Positions 26,001 to 32,911 of a stretch of 64,000 nt of DNA are shown in pieces; positions within the stretch are counted from its first letter, which is position 1, and every line of letters begins with the position of its first letter. The stretch is taken from assembly GCA_030248215.1 (NCBI GenBank), contig JASANG010000423.1:57884-121883 (forward strand). Reading direction: 5' to 3'. The position numbers and the translations under genes were made by a program. The notes under the pieces were generated by a model. The model saw only the letters and a list, made by a program, of their open reading frames with translations, searched no databases and was not told where the DNA came from. This DNA is from Enoplolaimus lenunculus (taxonomy: Eukaryota > Nematoda > Enoplea > Enoplida > Thoracostomopsidae).

Positions 26001-28841
26001 AACACTAGTATAAGCACGTTCTGAAAGCCTAAGCATAAGCCTAAACCTAAGGCTAATCGTGAGAACTGCTTATACCTATGCCCAAGCGTAAACCAAAGCG
26101 TAAAAATGAGCATATACCAAGCCCAAGCCTAAGCTTAAGCGTAGAATGATCTTATACCTATGCCCAAGCCTAATCATAAGCGTAAGAATAAGCTTATACC
26201 TAAGCCATAGCCTAAGCCTAAGCAAAAAAGCAAAAACTAGTCTACAGCTTAAAGTTTACTCTATTGTATTCCCACAGAAAAACGTTCCGCCCCTGACCTT
26301 TGCATGGGCCCAAGTTGTATCTACAAGCTTCAGTCTTTCCGCAAGGATACGTTTAAGTTTATCATCATACGTGAGAGATGGAGATTATACTGCCTTTATT
26401 TTCATTATTCATCGGTAAATAAACAGTTATCTCTCTGTGATCAAAGGATCGGGTGTCGTATCATATCTTTACCCCGAACGGGTATCATATTTTTTTATCT
26501 CTTCTAATTTTTATACTTTATTGTAGTAAAAAGGCTCAGTTGAATGATGAAATACTTTTGTTTTGTACCAGCTCGTAAATGGGACGGGTCGGTGAAAAGG
26601 GAAACAACACAGTAACATAAAGGTATGATGCCTATTGGTGACGAATATGATGGCCTATCAGGTGTAAATTATGACAGGGGGTAAATGGTAGGGGCTAAAA
26701 TTATGATGGAGGTAAAGATATTCGATGCCGGCTGATACACGAAATGTATTTTTTTCAGGCAAACAACGAAACCGATTTATCGTTATACTCATTCGGTGCA
26801 TTAACATTCACAGCAATTGTATTGACTAATTTCATAACGCTAATGTTGCAAACTTATCAGTGGGTAAGCAGGGGGGTATCCAAGACGAGAGATATATAGT
26901 CAGATATACCTCCTCTCGAAATTTTTAGAGTGGTATGAAATCGAGCACTTTGCCATGTTTTAGTATAACTATTTAGATTGTAGACGTTAAAAAATTTCTT
27001 TTACGTGGGGGTATACAATAACCAATTGAAATCGTGGCTCCGCTACTGTGGGTAAGTATATTATAGCAGAAAGTCTACCAAAATATAGCTGTGGCAAACA
27101 AGGTCAAAATTTCGTTGATGTAGGGTATATAATATATAGTGTGGCTTGAATTGCTTACAAGATCTTTCAGTAGTCATTAAACCTAAAAATGCAGTCGTTA
27201 TTCTTTGAAAGACCTCAAACACAATTCAAAGAGTAATTTTCAAATTGTTGCGTTGTAATGATCAGAAAACGTTATTACAAACTCAAATATGCAAAAATTT
27301 TCGAAATAGAACCATTTTTGAACAATCGCGGTCTGAGAAGACAGCGAAAAGGACTCATTCCAACCTTTGTATATATTGTTTTTACACAAGAAAATTTTAT
27401 ATTTCAGGATTGCGTAACTATTGCAAGTATTATCCTTAGCACTGTGGTATACTTAGTATTTCTTGTTGTACAAGATCTCATTGTGTCAAACGAATATTCC
27501 TACTATGTTTCAATCAGATACTTACGCCAAGCTCAATATTGGATTACGCTGATTTGGATTTTGTTTGTCGCAATCTTGCCAAGGTTAAAACATTTTTGGC
27601 TTTATTTTTCATCATATATTTAGTATTCAAAAAACGTCTAAATCTGCAACTTCAAGGGCGACAGGGGTTCCCGTTAGGAGCATCTTAGCCCTCCTGGCAG
27701 AAAATTTTTCTAACAGAATTAAAAGAATTTTATGTTAACGATATTTCCCTTGCCGCCCTCTAATTTTGCTTCTTCTTAGCATTTCGTGTCTACGGACCTG
27801 CAAACGTCATTGAAAATTTTGCATTGGCGCAACCTCAGTGGACTAAATTTTAGTTTCCCTTACTGCATATAATCTTTCGTTAATATTTAAAGCTAAATTT
27901 TACTGCTGGTGTAATGAAGCGATCCGAAACGTTAGTCTCAAACAATTGAATGGACGCAAAACAAAAATCGTTTTAAGCTGTATTCTGTTTTGGGCTGTTA
28001 AATGTATGGTATCAAATGTAGAAGTAATAGCAGCTCGAAATAACTGTTGACTGTAAAGATTTTGCCGATGTTTCTAAAATTTTTTATTGATCTAATTTAT
28101 CTCAAGCCATATTCACACGTACAAGTATTTGCAGCAAATACTTGCACGTGCAACTTGCGTGTGTAAGTTTGGTCACAAAGCAGCTCTGAAGTTCTTACAG
28201 CTACAAATTATGCACTAGAACTCATGTGATTTAATTTCGCTTGATTTTCTTCGACCTGATTGGTCAATCGGAATGTTCCTATGAAAACTGCAACAACTTG
28301 CATGTGTGAATAGGGCTTTAGACAAGCCTGAATATAAAAGTTCATTAAGCAAAATATGATATTAATTCAAAATCAAGTTGCTTGTTTTGGCAATTTTGCT
28401 AAGTTTTCAAATGCCAACAAAATGAAGATAGAACACTCATTATACTTACGTAATTCGGACATGTAGCGGTCACTTTCTAGAACTTAAAATTTAAATGTAA
28501 ACAAGAAAACACTAATTCGCCAGGACATAACAGTTCGACATTTAACTCCATTCCTTGCTTTAAGATGTTGGCGTTGCAAAAATTGCAAACACTTTGAGAC
28601 TAGAAACAGTCCACGAAAAGTTGTTTATAGGTTTATCCTTCGGATATTGGCAAACACCGTTTGGCCATCGGAAGCAACGAAGACCCGACTAGTAGCTATC
28701 ATAAGCTCCAAGCGTACCCACCAACCACACGAGTCTATTCCTCATCAAAATTCTATCTTGGACTCGAACTCAAATGAAAGATCAAGAAACTCGTCAACTA
28801 GTGTAGAACCTGAACTAGAAAATAGCGATCCGAGATTTTAA
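4907..28841 (+). CDS. ATP10: P4-ATPase phospholipid flippase, ATP10 (class V) type, 25 exons
   Basis: P4-ATPases move phospholipids from the outer to the inner leaflet of plasma and endosomal membranes, usually with a CDC50/TMEM30 partner; ATP10 members act on phosphatidylcholine or glucosylceramide. The 25 exons total 4251 bp, a multiple of three, and encode 1416 residues (human ATP10 proteins are about 1430-1500). All joins keep phase with GT/AG ends. Motifs in order: PISL at 443-446, actuator DGES at 272-275 (usual form DGET), DKTGTLT with phospho-acceptor D496, YEAESPDE at 725-732, KGAD at 799-802, TGDKLETA at 937-944 and GDGAND at 1092-1097, followed by the last helices. ATP10 assignment rests on the long Ser/Gly-rich nucleotide-domain insert (exons 11-13) and on the stretch [12 protein letters not shown]. 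The start ATG opens a basic, Trp-rich N-terminus typical of the family. Start and stop are both inside the window. The least certain points are the exon 3/4 boundary and the true transcription ends. Confidence 0.95.
5058..5302 (-). mobile_element. tRNA-derived SINE (copy S1) in ATP10 intron 1
   Basis: On the minus strand it has a 5' block (GTGAGATATGCTTGTCCG), then the A-box-like GTGGCGCAGTGGTAGAGTG, the B-box-like GAGTTCGATCCCC, and a tail ending TAGACTGACA. Copies S2 and S3 near 35.5-36.1 kb share the order of blocks. Its 3' end lies 5 bases past the exon 1 donor. Confidence 0.8.
5712..5919 (+). CDS. ATP10: ATP10 exon 2 (first membrane helix)
   Basis: Encodes the conserved start of the family, [18 protein letters not shown] then [15 protein letters not shown]. 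Acceptor TTTCAG, donor GTAGGC. Ends in phase 0. Confidence 0.92.
6021..6109. repeat. 53-bp direct duplication
   Basis: A run beginning GACCAATTCCTGTTATAGCG occurs at 6021 and again at 6074 with near identity. Confidence 0.85.
6430..6572 (+). CDS. ATP10: ATP10 exon 3 (second membrane helix)
   Basis: Encodes [20 protein letters not shown] followed by [12 protein letters not shown], the cytosolic end of helix 2. I chose the donor at 6573 (ACAG/GTAAAT) because it gives phase 2, which fits exon 4; an earlier GTAAAT at 6556 would not. Confidence 0.85.
7793..8165 (+). CDS. ATP10: ATP10 exon 4 (actuator domain, DGES)
   Basis: Encodes a Ser/Thr/Pro-rich linker, then [26 protein letters not shown] and [15 protein letters not shown]. 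The acceptor at 7793 (GTCTTCCAG) has the better pyrimidine tract; 7838 (TTATAG) keeps the same frame and is the alternative. The donor is GTGTGA at 8166. Confidence 0.85.
8474..8646. mobile_element. hAT-like MITE with exact 8-bp target duplication
   Basis: Ends CAGTGGCGGATCC and GGATCCGCCATTG are inverted repeats. TATGGAAG is present directly on both sides (8466-8473 and 8647-8654). It is 173 bp, with G-run and C-run blocks inside each end. It lies in ATP10 intron 4. Confidence 0.9.
8681..8775 (+). CDS. ATP10: ATP10 exon 5
   Basis: Encodes [14 protein letters not shown] and IYRFRGYL, the actuator-domain stretch that reads NNDLSRFRG in the human proteins. Acceptor ATTTCAG, donor GTAAGT. Ends in phase 2. 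Confidence 0.9.
9595..9701 (+). CDS. ATP10: ATP10 exon 6
   Basis: Encodes [17 protein letters not shown] and VEGLVVYAG, the family signature before helix 3. Acceptor GTTTTTCAG, donor GTTAGT. Ends in phase 1. Confidence 0.93.
9721..9804 (+). pseudogene. tRNA-Ser(GCU) relic
   Basis: GGCGATGGACTGCTAATCC matches the anticodon arm of tRNA-Ser with anticodon GCT, and GTGAGTTCGAATCTCAT forms a good T arm. The 5' half is diverged and the acceptor stem does not pair (3' CCTGATT has no AATCAGG partner), so it is a relic or the head of a SINE. It begins about 20 bases past the exon 6 donor. Confidence 0.7.
10439..10570 (+). CDS. ATP10: ATP10 exon 7 (third membrane helix)
   Basis: Encodes [18 protein letters not shown] and [20 protein letters not shown]. 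The acceptor is a weak TTTGAG; the donor is GTGAGT. Ends in phase 1. Confidence 0.9.
10634..10992. mobile_element. TA-flanked MITE (CTGTAGTGACCCGAATAAG family), copy 1
   Basis: The left end has AGTAACCCGAATAAAAGGGG; the right end is CCTTTTATTCGGATCACTAC then AGTA. Two more copies at 33154 and 38552 define the family. Confidence 0.75.
11389..11501 (+). CDS. ATP10: ATP10 exon 8
   Basis: Encodes a lumenal segment and then [12 protein letters not shown], the start of helix 4. Acceptor GCTTTAG, donor GTTTGT. Ends in phase 0. Confidence 0.87.
12374..12569. mobile_element. CCTAAG MITE, copy 3 (inverted)
   Basis: GCCCATGTATAGAACAGGG at the left and GCTATACATGGGCCC at the right. The hexamer array reads TTAGGC. 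Flanks ATGAAATA and TTGAAATT agree at 6 of 8 bases. Confidence 0.8.
12736..12885 (+). CDS. ATP10: ATP10 exon 9 (PISL helix)
   Basis: Encodes [15 protein letters not shown], holding the PISL motif of the lipid path in helix 4, then [12 protein letters not shown], which points to ATP10. Acceptor GTTACAG, donor GTAACC. Both ends are in phase 0. Confidence 0.95.
12971..13899. mobile_element. Element with 14-bp inverted ends and internal tandem units
   Basis: TTGAGCGAAGCTCG at 12971 and CGAGCTTCGCTCAA at 13886 are exact inverted repeats. Inside lie a GTCCGTCCGTCTGTCC microsatellite (13036-13068) and four diverged tandem units of 155-184 bp, each starting near AGGACTTT and ending near TTTGCATATTAGC. 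No open frame. It lies in ATP10 intron 9. Confidence 0.75.
13918..14132. mobile_element. Diverged MITE of the CTCAAATGTG family
   Basis: Contains TATTACCAGTTGGTGAT and CGCTAACTGGTGATAAGTGC as inverted parts, as in the copy at 15373. Confidence 0.45.
14377..14535. mobile_element. MITE with CGGGCCCGTAGCCA ends, copy 1
   Basis: Ends CGGGCCCGTCGCCA and TGGCTACGGGCC are inverted repeats; the interior has TTCAACCTTGTTTCCAAGTC shared with the other copies at 17285, 17824 and 60543. Confidence 0.75.
14703..14802 (+). CDS. ATP10: ATP10 exon 10 (phosphorylation site)
   Basis: Encodes [21 protein letters not shown]496 is the aspartate phosphorylated in the reaction cycle. The usual residue before SDKTG is Phe; here it is Met. 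Donor GTAAGT. Ends in phase 1. Confidence 0.96.
15247..15314 (+). CDS. ATP10: ATP10 exon 11
   Basis: Encodes a short, poorly conserved nucleotide-domain stretch, [15 protein letters not shown]. It is supported mainly by phase (1 in, 0 out) and by the TTTTAG acceptor and GTAAAG donor. Confidence 0.75.
15373..15590. mobile_element. MITE of the CTCAAATGTG family, near full length
   Basis: GGGCCCATATTCTCAAATGC at the left, CAAATATGAGAAAATTGGCT at the right. Interior motifs CACCAGTTAGTAATAGGT and CACCAACTGGAAATAGGT are inverted partners. Confidence 0.65.
16365..16694 (+). CDS. ATP10: ATP10 exon 12 (disordered insert)
   Basis: A 110-codon open exon rich in Ser, Arg, Gln and Thr, as in the variable nucleotide-domain insert of ATP10 proteins. 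Acceptor GGTTTCAG, donor GTAATG. Both ends are in phase 0, so it could be skipped without a frame change. Confidence 0.82.
16963..17275 (+). CDS. ATP10: ATP10 exon 13 (ESPDE motif)
   Basis: Continues the Ser/Arg-rich insert, then encodes [18 protein letters not shown] of the nucleotide-binding domain. Acceptor ATTACAG, donor GTACTT. A MITE starts 10 bases into the next intron. Confidence 0.93.
17285..17445. mobile_element. MITE with CGGGCCCGTAGCCA ends, copy 2
   Basis: GGCCCGTAGCCAG at the left, TTAGCTACGCGCCCG at the right. It begins 10 bases into ATP10 intron 13. Confidence 0.75.
17565..18153. mobile_element. Element of repeated GTGAAATAGTGTCCG motifs, with nested MITE
   Basis: CACGTGAAATAGTGTCCG at the left and CGGAGACTATTTCACG at the right are inverted. 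Six or more further copies of the GAAATAGTGTC core occur in both directions. The MITE at 17824-17989 interrupts it. Confidence 0.7.
17824..17989. mobile_element. MITE with CGGGCCCGTAGCCA ends, copy 3 (nested)
   Basis: Starts TGCCCCTAGCCAGC and ends TTGACTACGGACCC, with the shared AAGCTAGGTTAAAAACTTTT interior. It sits inside the 17565-18153 element. Confidence 0.7.
18329..18447 (+). CDS. ATP10: ATP10 exon 14
   Basis: Encodes [20 protein letters not shown] and IILFTK, the nucleotide-domain core. Acceptor GTTTTAG, donor GTATTA. The longer open frame that starts at 18163 belongs to the intron. Confidence 0.9.
18621..19070. mobile_element. hAT-like MITE with CAGGGTRCAACCGGAATT ends
   Basis: Left CAGGGTACAACCGGAATTAC and right TAATTCCGGTTGCACCCTG are inverted repeats. 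ATGGTAAT flanks both sides exactly (18613-18620, 19071-19078). The interior is rich in TTCCGGTTCCGG. It is 450 bp, in ATP10 intron 14. Confidence 0.9.
19534..19719 (+). CDS. ATP10: ATP10 exon 15 (KGAD)
   Basis: Starts [10 protein letters not shown], completing the KGAD motif, and ends [11 protein letters not shown]. Acceptor ATTTCAG, donor GTAATT. Both ends are in phase 0. Confidence 0.93.
20463..20627 (+). CDS. ATP10: ATP10 exon 16
   Basis: Encodes [14 protein letters not shown] and ends [11 protein letters not shown], a strong P-domain hallmark. Acceptor ATTTCAG, donor GTACGT. Both ends are in phase 0. Confidence 0.95.
21237..21416 (+). CDS. ATP10: ATP10 exon 17 (TGDK)
   Basis: Encodes [20 protein letters not shown] and [17 protein letters not shown]. 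Donor GTAAAT. The last 45 bases of this exon, with the donor and 110 bases of intron, are repeated exactly from 21527. Confidence 0.95.
21372..21681. repeat. Exact 155-bp tandem duplication across the exon 17 end
   Basis: 21372-21526 and 21527-21681 read identically. Each copy holds the last 45 coding bases of exon 17, its GTAAAT donor, intron DNA and the first 30 or so bases of a CCTAAG MITE. Confidence 0.95.
21650..21834. mobile_element. CCTAAG MITE, copy 4
   Basis: GCCAATGTAAAGAACAGGAG to CTGATCTTTACATGGGCC. The flanks CTGGCTTC and CTGGTTTC fit an 8-bp duplication. Its left end occurs a second time at 21495 through the local duplication. Confidence 0.85.
22071..22361 (+). CDS. ATP10: ATP10 exon 18
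   Basis: A 97-codon exon of the P domain, with [15 protein letters not shown] and [14 protein letters not shown]. Acceptor GTTTTTCAG, donor GTAAGT. Both ends are in phase 0. Confidence 0.93.
22392..22497. repeat. GC-rich inverted repeat
   Basis: GTCCGTCGCCGTCTG and CAGACGGCGCCGAC are near mirror images in an otherwise AT-rich intron. The base mix resembles the GC-rich blocks at 25162, 32267 and 49621. Confidence 0.55.
22743..22797 (+). CDS. ATP10: ATP10 exon 19
   Basis: Encodes [19 protein letters not shown], ending on the first G of GDGAND. Donor GTATGT. Ends in phase 1. Confidence 0.92.
22818..22866. repeat. (TTTA)n microsatellite
   Basis: About a dozen TTTA units with one interruption, just past the exon 19 donor. 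Confidence 0.9.
23481..23683 (+). CDS. ATP10: ATP10 exon 20 (GDGAND hinge)
   Basis: Encodes [18 protein letters not shown] and [16 protein letters not shown], the hinge motif and the start of helix 5. Donor GTACGT. Ends in phase 0. Confidence 0.96.
23727..23800 (-). pseudogene. Possible tRNA-like SINE fragment
   Basis: On the minus strand GTAGTTCAAACCCTGC is B-box-like, with GTATGCTTGGCTGTGAGGC upstream. No A box is clear. Confidence 0.3.
23940..24033. mobile_element. CCTAAG MITE, right-end fragment
   Basis: TTAGGTTTAGGCTTAGAAAT followed by a CTTATACTATTG end and AAAGTAACATTGGCCC. This is the sub-family end also seen at 50453-50647. Confidence 0.55.
24114..24314 (+). CDS. ATP10: ATP10 exon 21
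   Basis: Encodes [12 protein letters not shown] and [18 protein letters not shown], the helix 5-6 region. Acceptor TTTTCAG, donor GTATTT. Both ends are in phase 0. Confidence 0.94.
25162..25590. mobile_element. Element with GGGTTGCGCTATA ends holding a 63-bp GC-rich satellite
   Basis: Left AGGGTTGCGCTATAC, right GTATATCGCAACTC. Between 25251 and about 25575 a 63-bp unit (core GCGTTCCGCGGCGTGCGG then CAAAATTTTACCGGG) repeats five times plus a part, almost without change. Because 63 is a multiple of 3, several frames stay open; I do not think they code. Confidence 0.85.
25655..25735 (+). CDS. ATP10: ATP10 exon 22
   Basis: A 27-codon exon, [20 protein letters not shown] and on, matching the helix 7 region. 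Acceptor TTTTAG, donor GTAAAC. Both ends are in phase 0. Confidence 0.88.
25976..26310. mobile_element. CCTAAG MITE, copy 5, expanded interior
   Basis: GGGCCAAAATATAAAACAGG at the left, CCTGACCTTTGCATGGGCC at the right. CAAGTTTG and CAAGTTGT flank it. The interior has three successive hexamer runs with repeats of CTTATACCTATGCCCAAGC. Confidence 0.8.
26759..26863 (+). CDS. ATP10: ATP10 exon 23
   Basis: A 35-codon membrane exon: [19 protein letters not shown]. Acceptor TTTTTTCAG, donor GTAAGC. Both ends are in phase 0. Confidence 0.88.
27408..27583 (+). CDS. ATP10: ATP10 exon 24 (last helices)
   Basis: Encodes two hydrophobic helices, ending [16 protein letters not shown]. Acceptor ATTTCAG, donor GTTAAA. 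Ends in phase 2. Confidence 0.9.
28631..28841 (+). CDS. ATP10: ATP10 exon 25 (C-terminus and stop)
   Basis: Continues [19 protein letters not shown], the usual end of P4-ATPases after the last helix, then a 45-residue Ser/Asn-rich tail ending DPRF and TAA. I see no canonical AATAAA close downstream. Confidence 0.88.
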
Positions 28842-29595
28842 GCGTGGCTTAAGCTTTAATAGATGTTGCCTTAGACAAAAACACTTAGGCTTTTAGACTT
28901 AGGTTTAGGTTTAATTGAATCTTTGTATGTTTATCATTCATTGCGTTCATTGTCAGGGAAAATTGGATTGACCATTTCTACAAAATGTATAAAAGTCAGC
29001 GTTGAAATCACGGTACTTGTTTAGCCTCCGTCTGCACAGTGGTGTTAATTTGAAAGACGGTATCGGTTCGAAGGGCGTACCGTTTTTTCCGTGGGACTGC
29101 GCTAGAGTAAGCTTAAGTTGTAAACAAACCTTTGTCGTTTAGGCTTAGGCTAACGCTTACAAGCTTATCCTTACCCTTGGGCCTAGGCTGAAACTAAAAA
29201 TATGCTTATACTATACTGATACGCTCTTCTAAAAACCTTGACTCGACTATTTATTGTTTTTATAAGCATAAGCTTAGGCTGGCAAAATTTATCTGTCTGG
29301 TGCGTTTCGTATTACTTTTGTCGCAATTTTCAAGAAAGAATTTCCGAAATTTCGCAGAAAATTCCCGTAAAACCAAACAACTCTAACAACATATGGTAGA
29401 TATTTGCTGAAATTAACTAAATAACCATCATTTTTGTTAACTAATTTCGCCTCACCTATGACTTTGCTCCGACTCCGGCTGCAGCAAGTTTCGTTGACCT
29501 CCGGCTCCGGCTCCGGTATTTTTCACCTCCGGTTGCACCCTGATAGGAAACCATTAACACAAGCAACGAGTATACAGTGGAAGTAAACTGAGTAA
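28842..29595. other. 3' flank of ATP10 with MITE fragments
   Basis: Pieces of CCTAAG MITE lie near 28855-28920 and 29085-29235; 29455-29542 matches the right end of the hAT-like MITE at 18621. No gene seen. Confidence 0.5.
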
Positions 29596-29603
29596 TTAAA
29601 CTA

Positions 29604-29748
29604 GAGGGGCAGAACGTTTTTCTGCAGTACTGCTACATAGAGTAGCTTCATTTTTAAGTTTAGATATAAACTCATTCTTGCGCTTTTAAGCTTTAGGGTT
29701 AGGAATATAGCTATACTACTGTTACGGTCTTGTTCTTTGCACTGGCCA
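29604..29748. mobile_element. CCTAAG MITE, copy 6 (end-trimmed)
   Basis: Starts GAGGGGCAGAACGTTTTTC and ends TTCTTTGCACTGGCCA. TTAAACTA is exact on both sides (29596-29603, 29749-29756), so the shorter left end moved as such or was trimmed later. Confidence 0.8.
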
Positions 29749-30865
29749 TTAAACTAAAGAAACTGCATTATGAGCTTCAGGTAAAAAAACGCTGAATATA
29801 ACTATATAAACGATTTCCTATGCGTATTTGTTCTATTTCGACAAGAAAAACCTCTTGCAGCCATAAGTAAAAGGCCTTGGGATCGGAAAAAATCGAATGT
29901 TTCAAAAATTTAAATTTGTGTGCGAAATATCAAAAGAGGTTAAAGAGAAAACCAAATATGCAAAAATATTCAAAATGCAATTATTCTTTGGTTCTGGATG
30001 AGTAATAAATAGCAGCAAATTTAATTGGGTTCTTTGGTGCGCCGACATGCGTTGCATATGGTTAAAATGCTCAGTGAATTTTATCTGGTGGCTCTTCGCG
30101 CACACAGTTTAATTCTATATATCATAAATACTTTATATGTACATTAATAATGCAAATAACTAAAAAATTTGTTCGTGTAAAATACAAATTTAAAGCAATT
30201 TGAAGTCCGCATTTATGGTCTCAGTTTAAACTTCCGGCCACCAAAATGTTTTCACCGAGCTTTCAAAATTTTAAAGAAAAAATGGCACATGCACAGAATG
30301 TTTAAGCTTTTGAATCAATTTCGTAATTTTTATTACATTTCGCACAATTGCTGCAGTGAAAATTTGAGAGAGATATATACGTTGTTTATAACTAATTTTA
30401 AGCGTACAACTAACCGAATTCCCGGTATTTTTATAACGGAAACGGACATCGATTTTTACCCGAAACGGATATCCGGTTACACTCTACTCTGATATACACA
30501 TATATATATTATGTAATATTCAATTTACACGAATATTGTTTTTACTCTTGGAGTGCTGCTAGAAGTATGTTGACATTGTTTTGTTGCAATAATTTCGCCA
30601 ATGTTGTATCTTAACATAAATTGCACATTTGCAACGGAAATTGAAAAAACCGGAGCTGGTTATAAAAATACGAATACTTCCACTGTACAAAACTGCTCAC
30701 CAGAGCCGGCGGTCAATTTTGTGCGTGAGCCAAACTGAGACCTCCGGTTGTACATTGATCAGTTGGTAATTTTTCTACGCTGTGGTGAATTGAACCACGG
30801 CGAGATTGATATATTTTACTTATTCCGTTTGCGAGCGTTATTTCTTTTTCCACCCACTCTCTCTA

Positions 30866-31072
30866 CACTGCTAAAACATGGTGAGTCAAATTAACTCTCT
30901 GAAAACGGATCTACGGGACTGTACACAAAATGAATCAAATTCGACTCCGCCACAGACAAATTCAACTCAATGAGTCGCATGTTTGACTCTGACGGAGAAT
31001 TTGACTCAGTTTATGTTGTCCCGTAGAGCCTATTTCGGAGAGAATCAATTTGAATCACCATTTTTTGAAGTG
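30866..31072. mobile_element. TA-flanked MITE of GAGTCAAATT repeats, copy 1
   Basis: CACTGCTAAAACATGGTGAG and a CACCATTTTTTGAAGTG end are inverted, flanked by TA. Internal GAGTCAAATT motifs are mirrored around the centre. Confidence 0.75.
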
Positions 31073-31665
31073 TATTGTGACATTACAGAATTTTTTCTGA
31101 AAATCTTTGTTTCGAACGCTGCTCACCTGATAGTTTAGAATTGAAATAGTAGTTTTGTTCACCACACAGTACAGTTTACCGTTGTAGATCGTATTAAAAT
31201 TGCTCACAAGAAGCAAACAAAGAATTTCATCTCACAAAATAGCATTTTCTTGCATCTTGTAACCGAGTCGTCCCACTTCTGGCTGAGAGTTCAAATTTTG
31301 TAAAATTTACACAAGTTATGAAATTATAAACTTTTAGTTCATGACAAATCCTGTTAAGTTTCAACGTTCGTTATTAAACGTATTTCGAGGCTAATATTCA
31401 TTACGTGGACCCATGTATAAAAGGATTGAGCAATTAAATCGAGCTTGAATAAGTTTTGATTGTTTTCCGACTATGAATAAGCTTTATGCTGAGGTTTAAT
31501 AGTTAATATTTTGAGAAATTTTTGCAAATATCCGCCAATTCGTATTAATCAAGCGATAGCTTGATTCGGAAAACTCTGTGTGGAGTTCGAATTTGCCTTG
31601 TCGACAGTAATAAGGGCCTAGCCAGGGTACTAGAAAAGCGGTACGGTACATTCTATAAAAATTTT

Positions 31666-31869
31666 GGCTAATGTAAAGAACATGGGCTGAACAGTATAAG
31701 TATATTCCTAAGCCTAAGCCTAAACCTAAACCTAGGCGTAAGAATGAGCATATTCCTAAGTCTAAGTCTAACCCTAAGCCTACGCCAAGCAAAAAAATAT
31801 TCTAAAGCTCAAGCTTACTCTATTACAGTCCCACAGGAAAACGTTCCGCTTCTGATGTTTACATGGGCC
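31666..31869. mobile_element. CCTAAG MITE, copy 7, exact TSD
   Basis: GGCTAATGTAAAGAACATGG to TGATGTTTACATGGGCC. AAAATTTT stands directly on each side (31658-31665, 31870-31877). This copy best defines the element ends. Confidence 0.92.
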
Positions 31870-32221
31870 AAAATTTTGAAAAGATGGTGTATTGTTTTAA
31901 TTGCTGAAAACTTCCCATAGACACCTAGTATAAAGCACAAACGAGATGGGTTTGACCCCTTAACCACCCCTGGCTACGCTTGGACAGTGAACACAAACAA
32001 CACTATGAAGCGGTTAAATGCGAAATTACAAGGAACTTAGCAAAAATTTATATCTCAGGCCGAAATATTAAAATTTTTTTGAATGCCAGTAGTAGCTATC
32101 ACTATGGTTAAACGTTTTATCAACTTCGAATCAGTGTCGCTGGAAAGCTTTAAAATTTTAAGCAGTTTTTTAATTTGATTTTTCCTACTTGCGAGTCAAA
32201 TTTAACATCCTCTAAATGCAG

Positions 32222-32268
32222 CAGTTCGCTTGTTTGAAAATCTAAAACGGCGATCGCCAAGGGCTCTT
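32222..32268 (+). CDS. Possible exon fragment, CARD-like helix pattern
   Basis: After ATGCAG the frame reads AVRLFENLKRRSPRAL and then runs into the GC-rich repeat that begins near 32267. The spacing Leu-x2-Leu-x2-Arg-x-Pro-x-Ala-Leu resembles the middle of CARD domains, where Arg-Gly-Pro is usual. Too short to assign. Confidence 0.22.
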
Positions 32269-32635
32269 AGGGTTGTGCTATACTTTTGTTCACGTCCGGC
32301 GCCTTCCGTCATGCGTCCGGCGCCGTCCGTCACCGTCCGCACGCCACACGACGCCATCTGTCACCCGTACGGGGCGTCCGTCACCGTCCGTCGCCCAAAC
32401 GTCACCGTCCGTCGCCCGTCCGCCGCCCGTCCGGCGTCGTCCGTCAACGTGCATCACCCGCGCTGGGCCGTCTTCCGTCGCCCGTCCGCACGCCGTACGA
32501 CGCCGTCTGTCACCCGTCCGGGGGCGTCCGTCACCGTCCGTCGCCCGTCCGGCGTCGTCCGTCACCGTGCATCACCCGCGCTGGGCCGTCTGTTACTGTC
32601 CGGTGTCGTCCGTCAGGGTCCGTCACTATACGGTA
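32267..32635. mobile_element. GC-rich repeat block with TTAGGGTTGTGCTATAC start
   Basis: The left end matches the element at 25162. Inside, CGTCCGTCACCGTCCGTCGC-type units and CATCACCCGCGCTGGGCCGT recur. The open frames follow from the repeat and are not credible genes. The right end is not clear. Confidence 0.65.
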
Positions 32636-32911
32636 TCATACGTGTGTATATAATTTGCGCACGATAATGCACGATAAAACCTCACTGCACGACGAGTATG
32701 GCGTCATCCTTACTCATAAAAGCCTAACATTCATTCTCAGGATATCCATTAAGCGGTCCATTTAACTTTGAACGCAAATGCTTTTTCCTGAGGACTCCAA
32801 TAGAGTAAACTGAAGATTTAGACTAATATTTTACTTATGCTTAAGGCTAGATTATAAATATCGTTAGGCGCCCCAAAGTGCTTTGGTCAACGAAGCTAAA
32901 TGTTTTAAAAA

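Noticed and set aside
26030-26230. CCTAAG runs as true telomere DNA or as a sign of a nematode
   Set aside because: The runs are short, imperfect and confined to MITEs with their own ends; they are not terminal.
30289-30492. A 67-codon plus-strand frame
   Set aside because: Its end reads through decayed TTCCGGT-type MITE sequence.
32230-32765. Overlapping open frames of 90-160 codons at 32.2-32.8 kb
   Set aside because: They are low-complexity readings of CGTCCGTC-type repeats in three frames; only the first 47 bases look protein-like.
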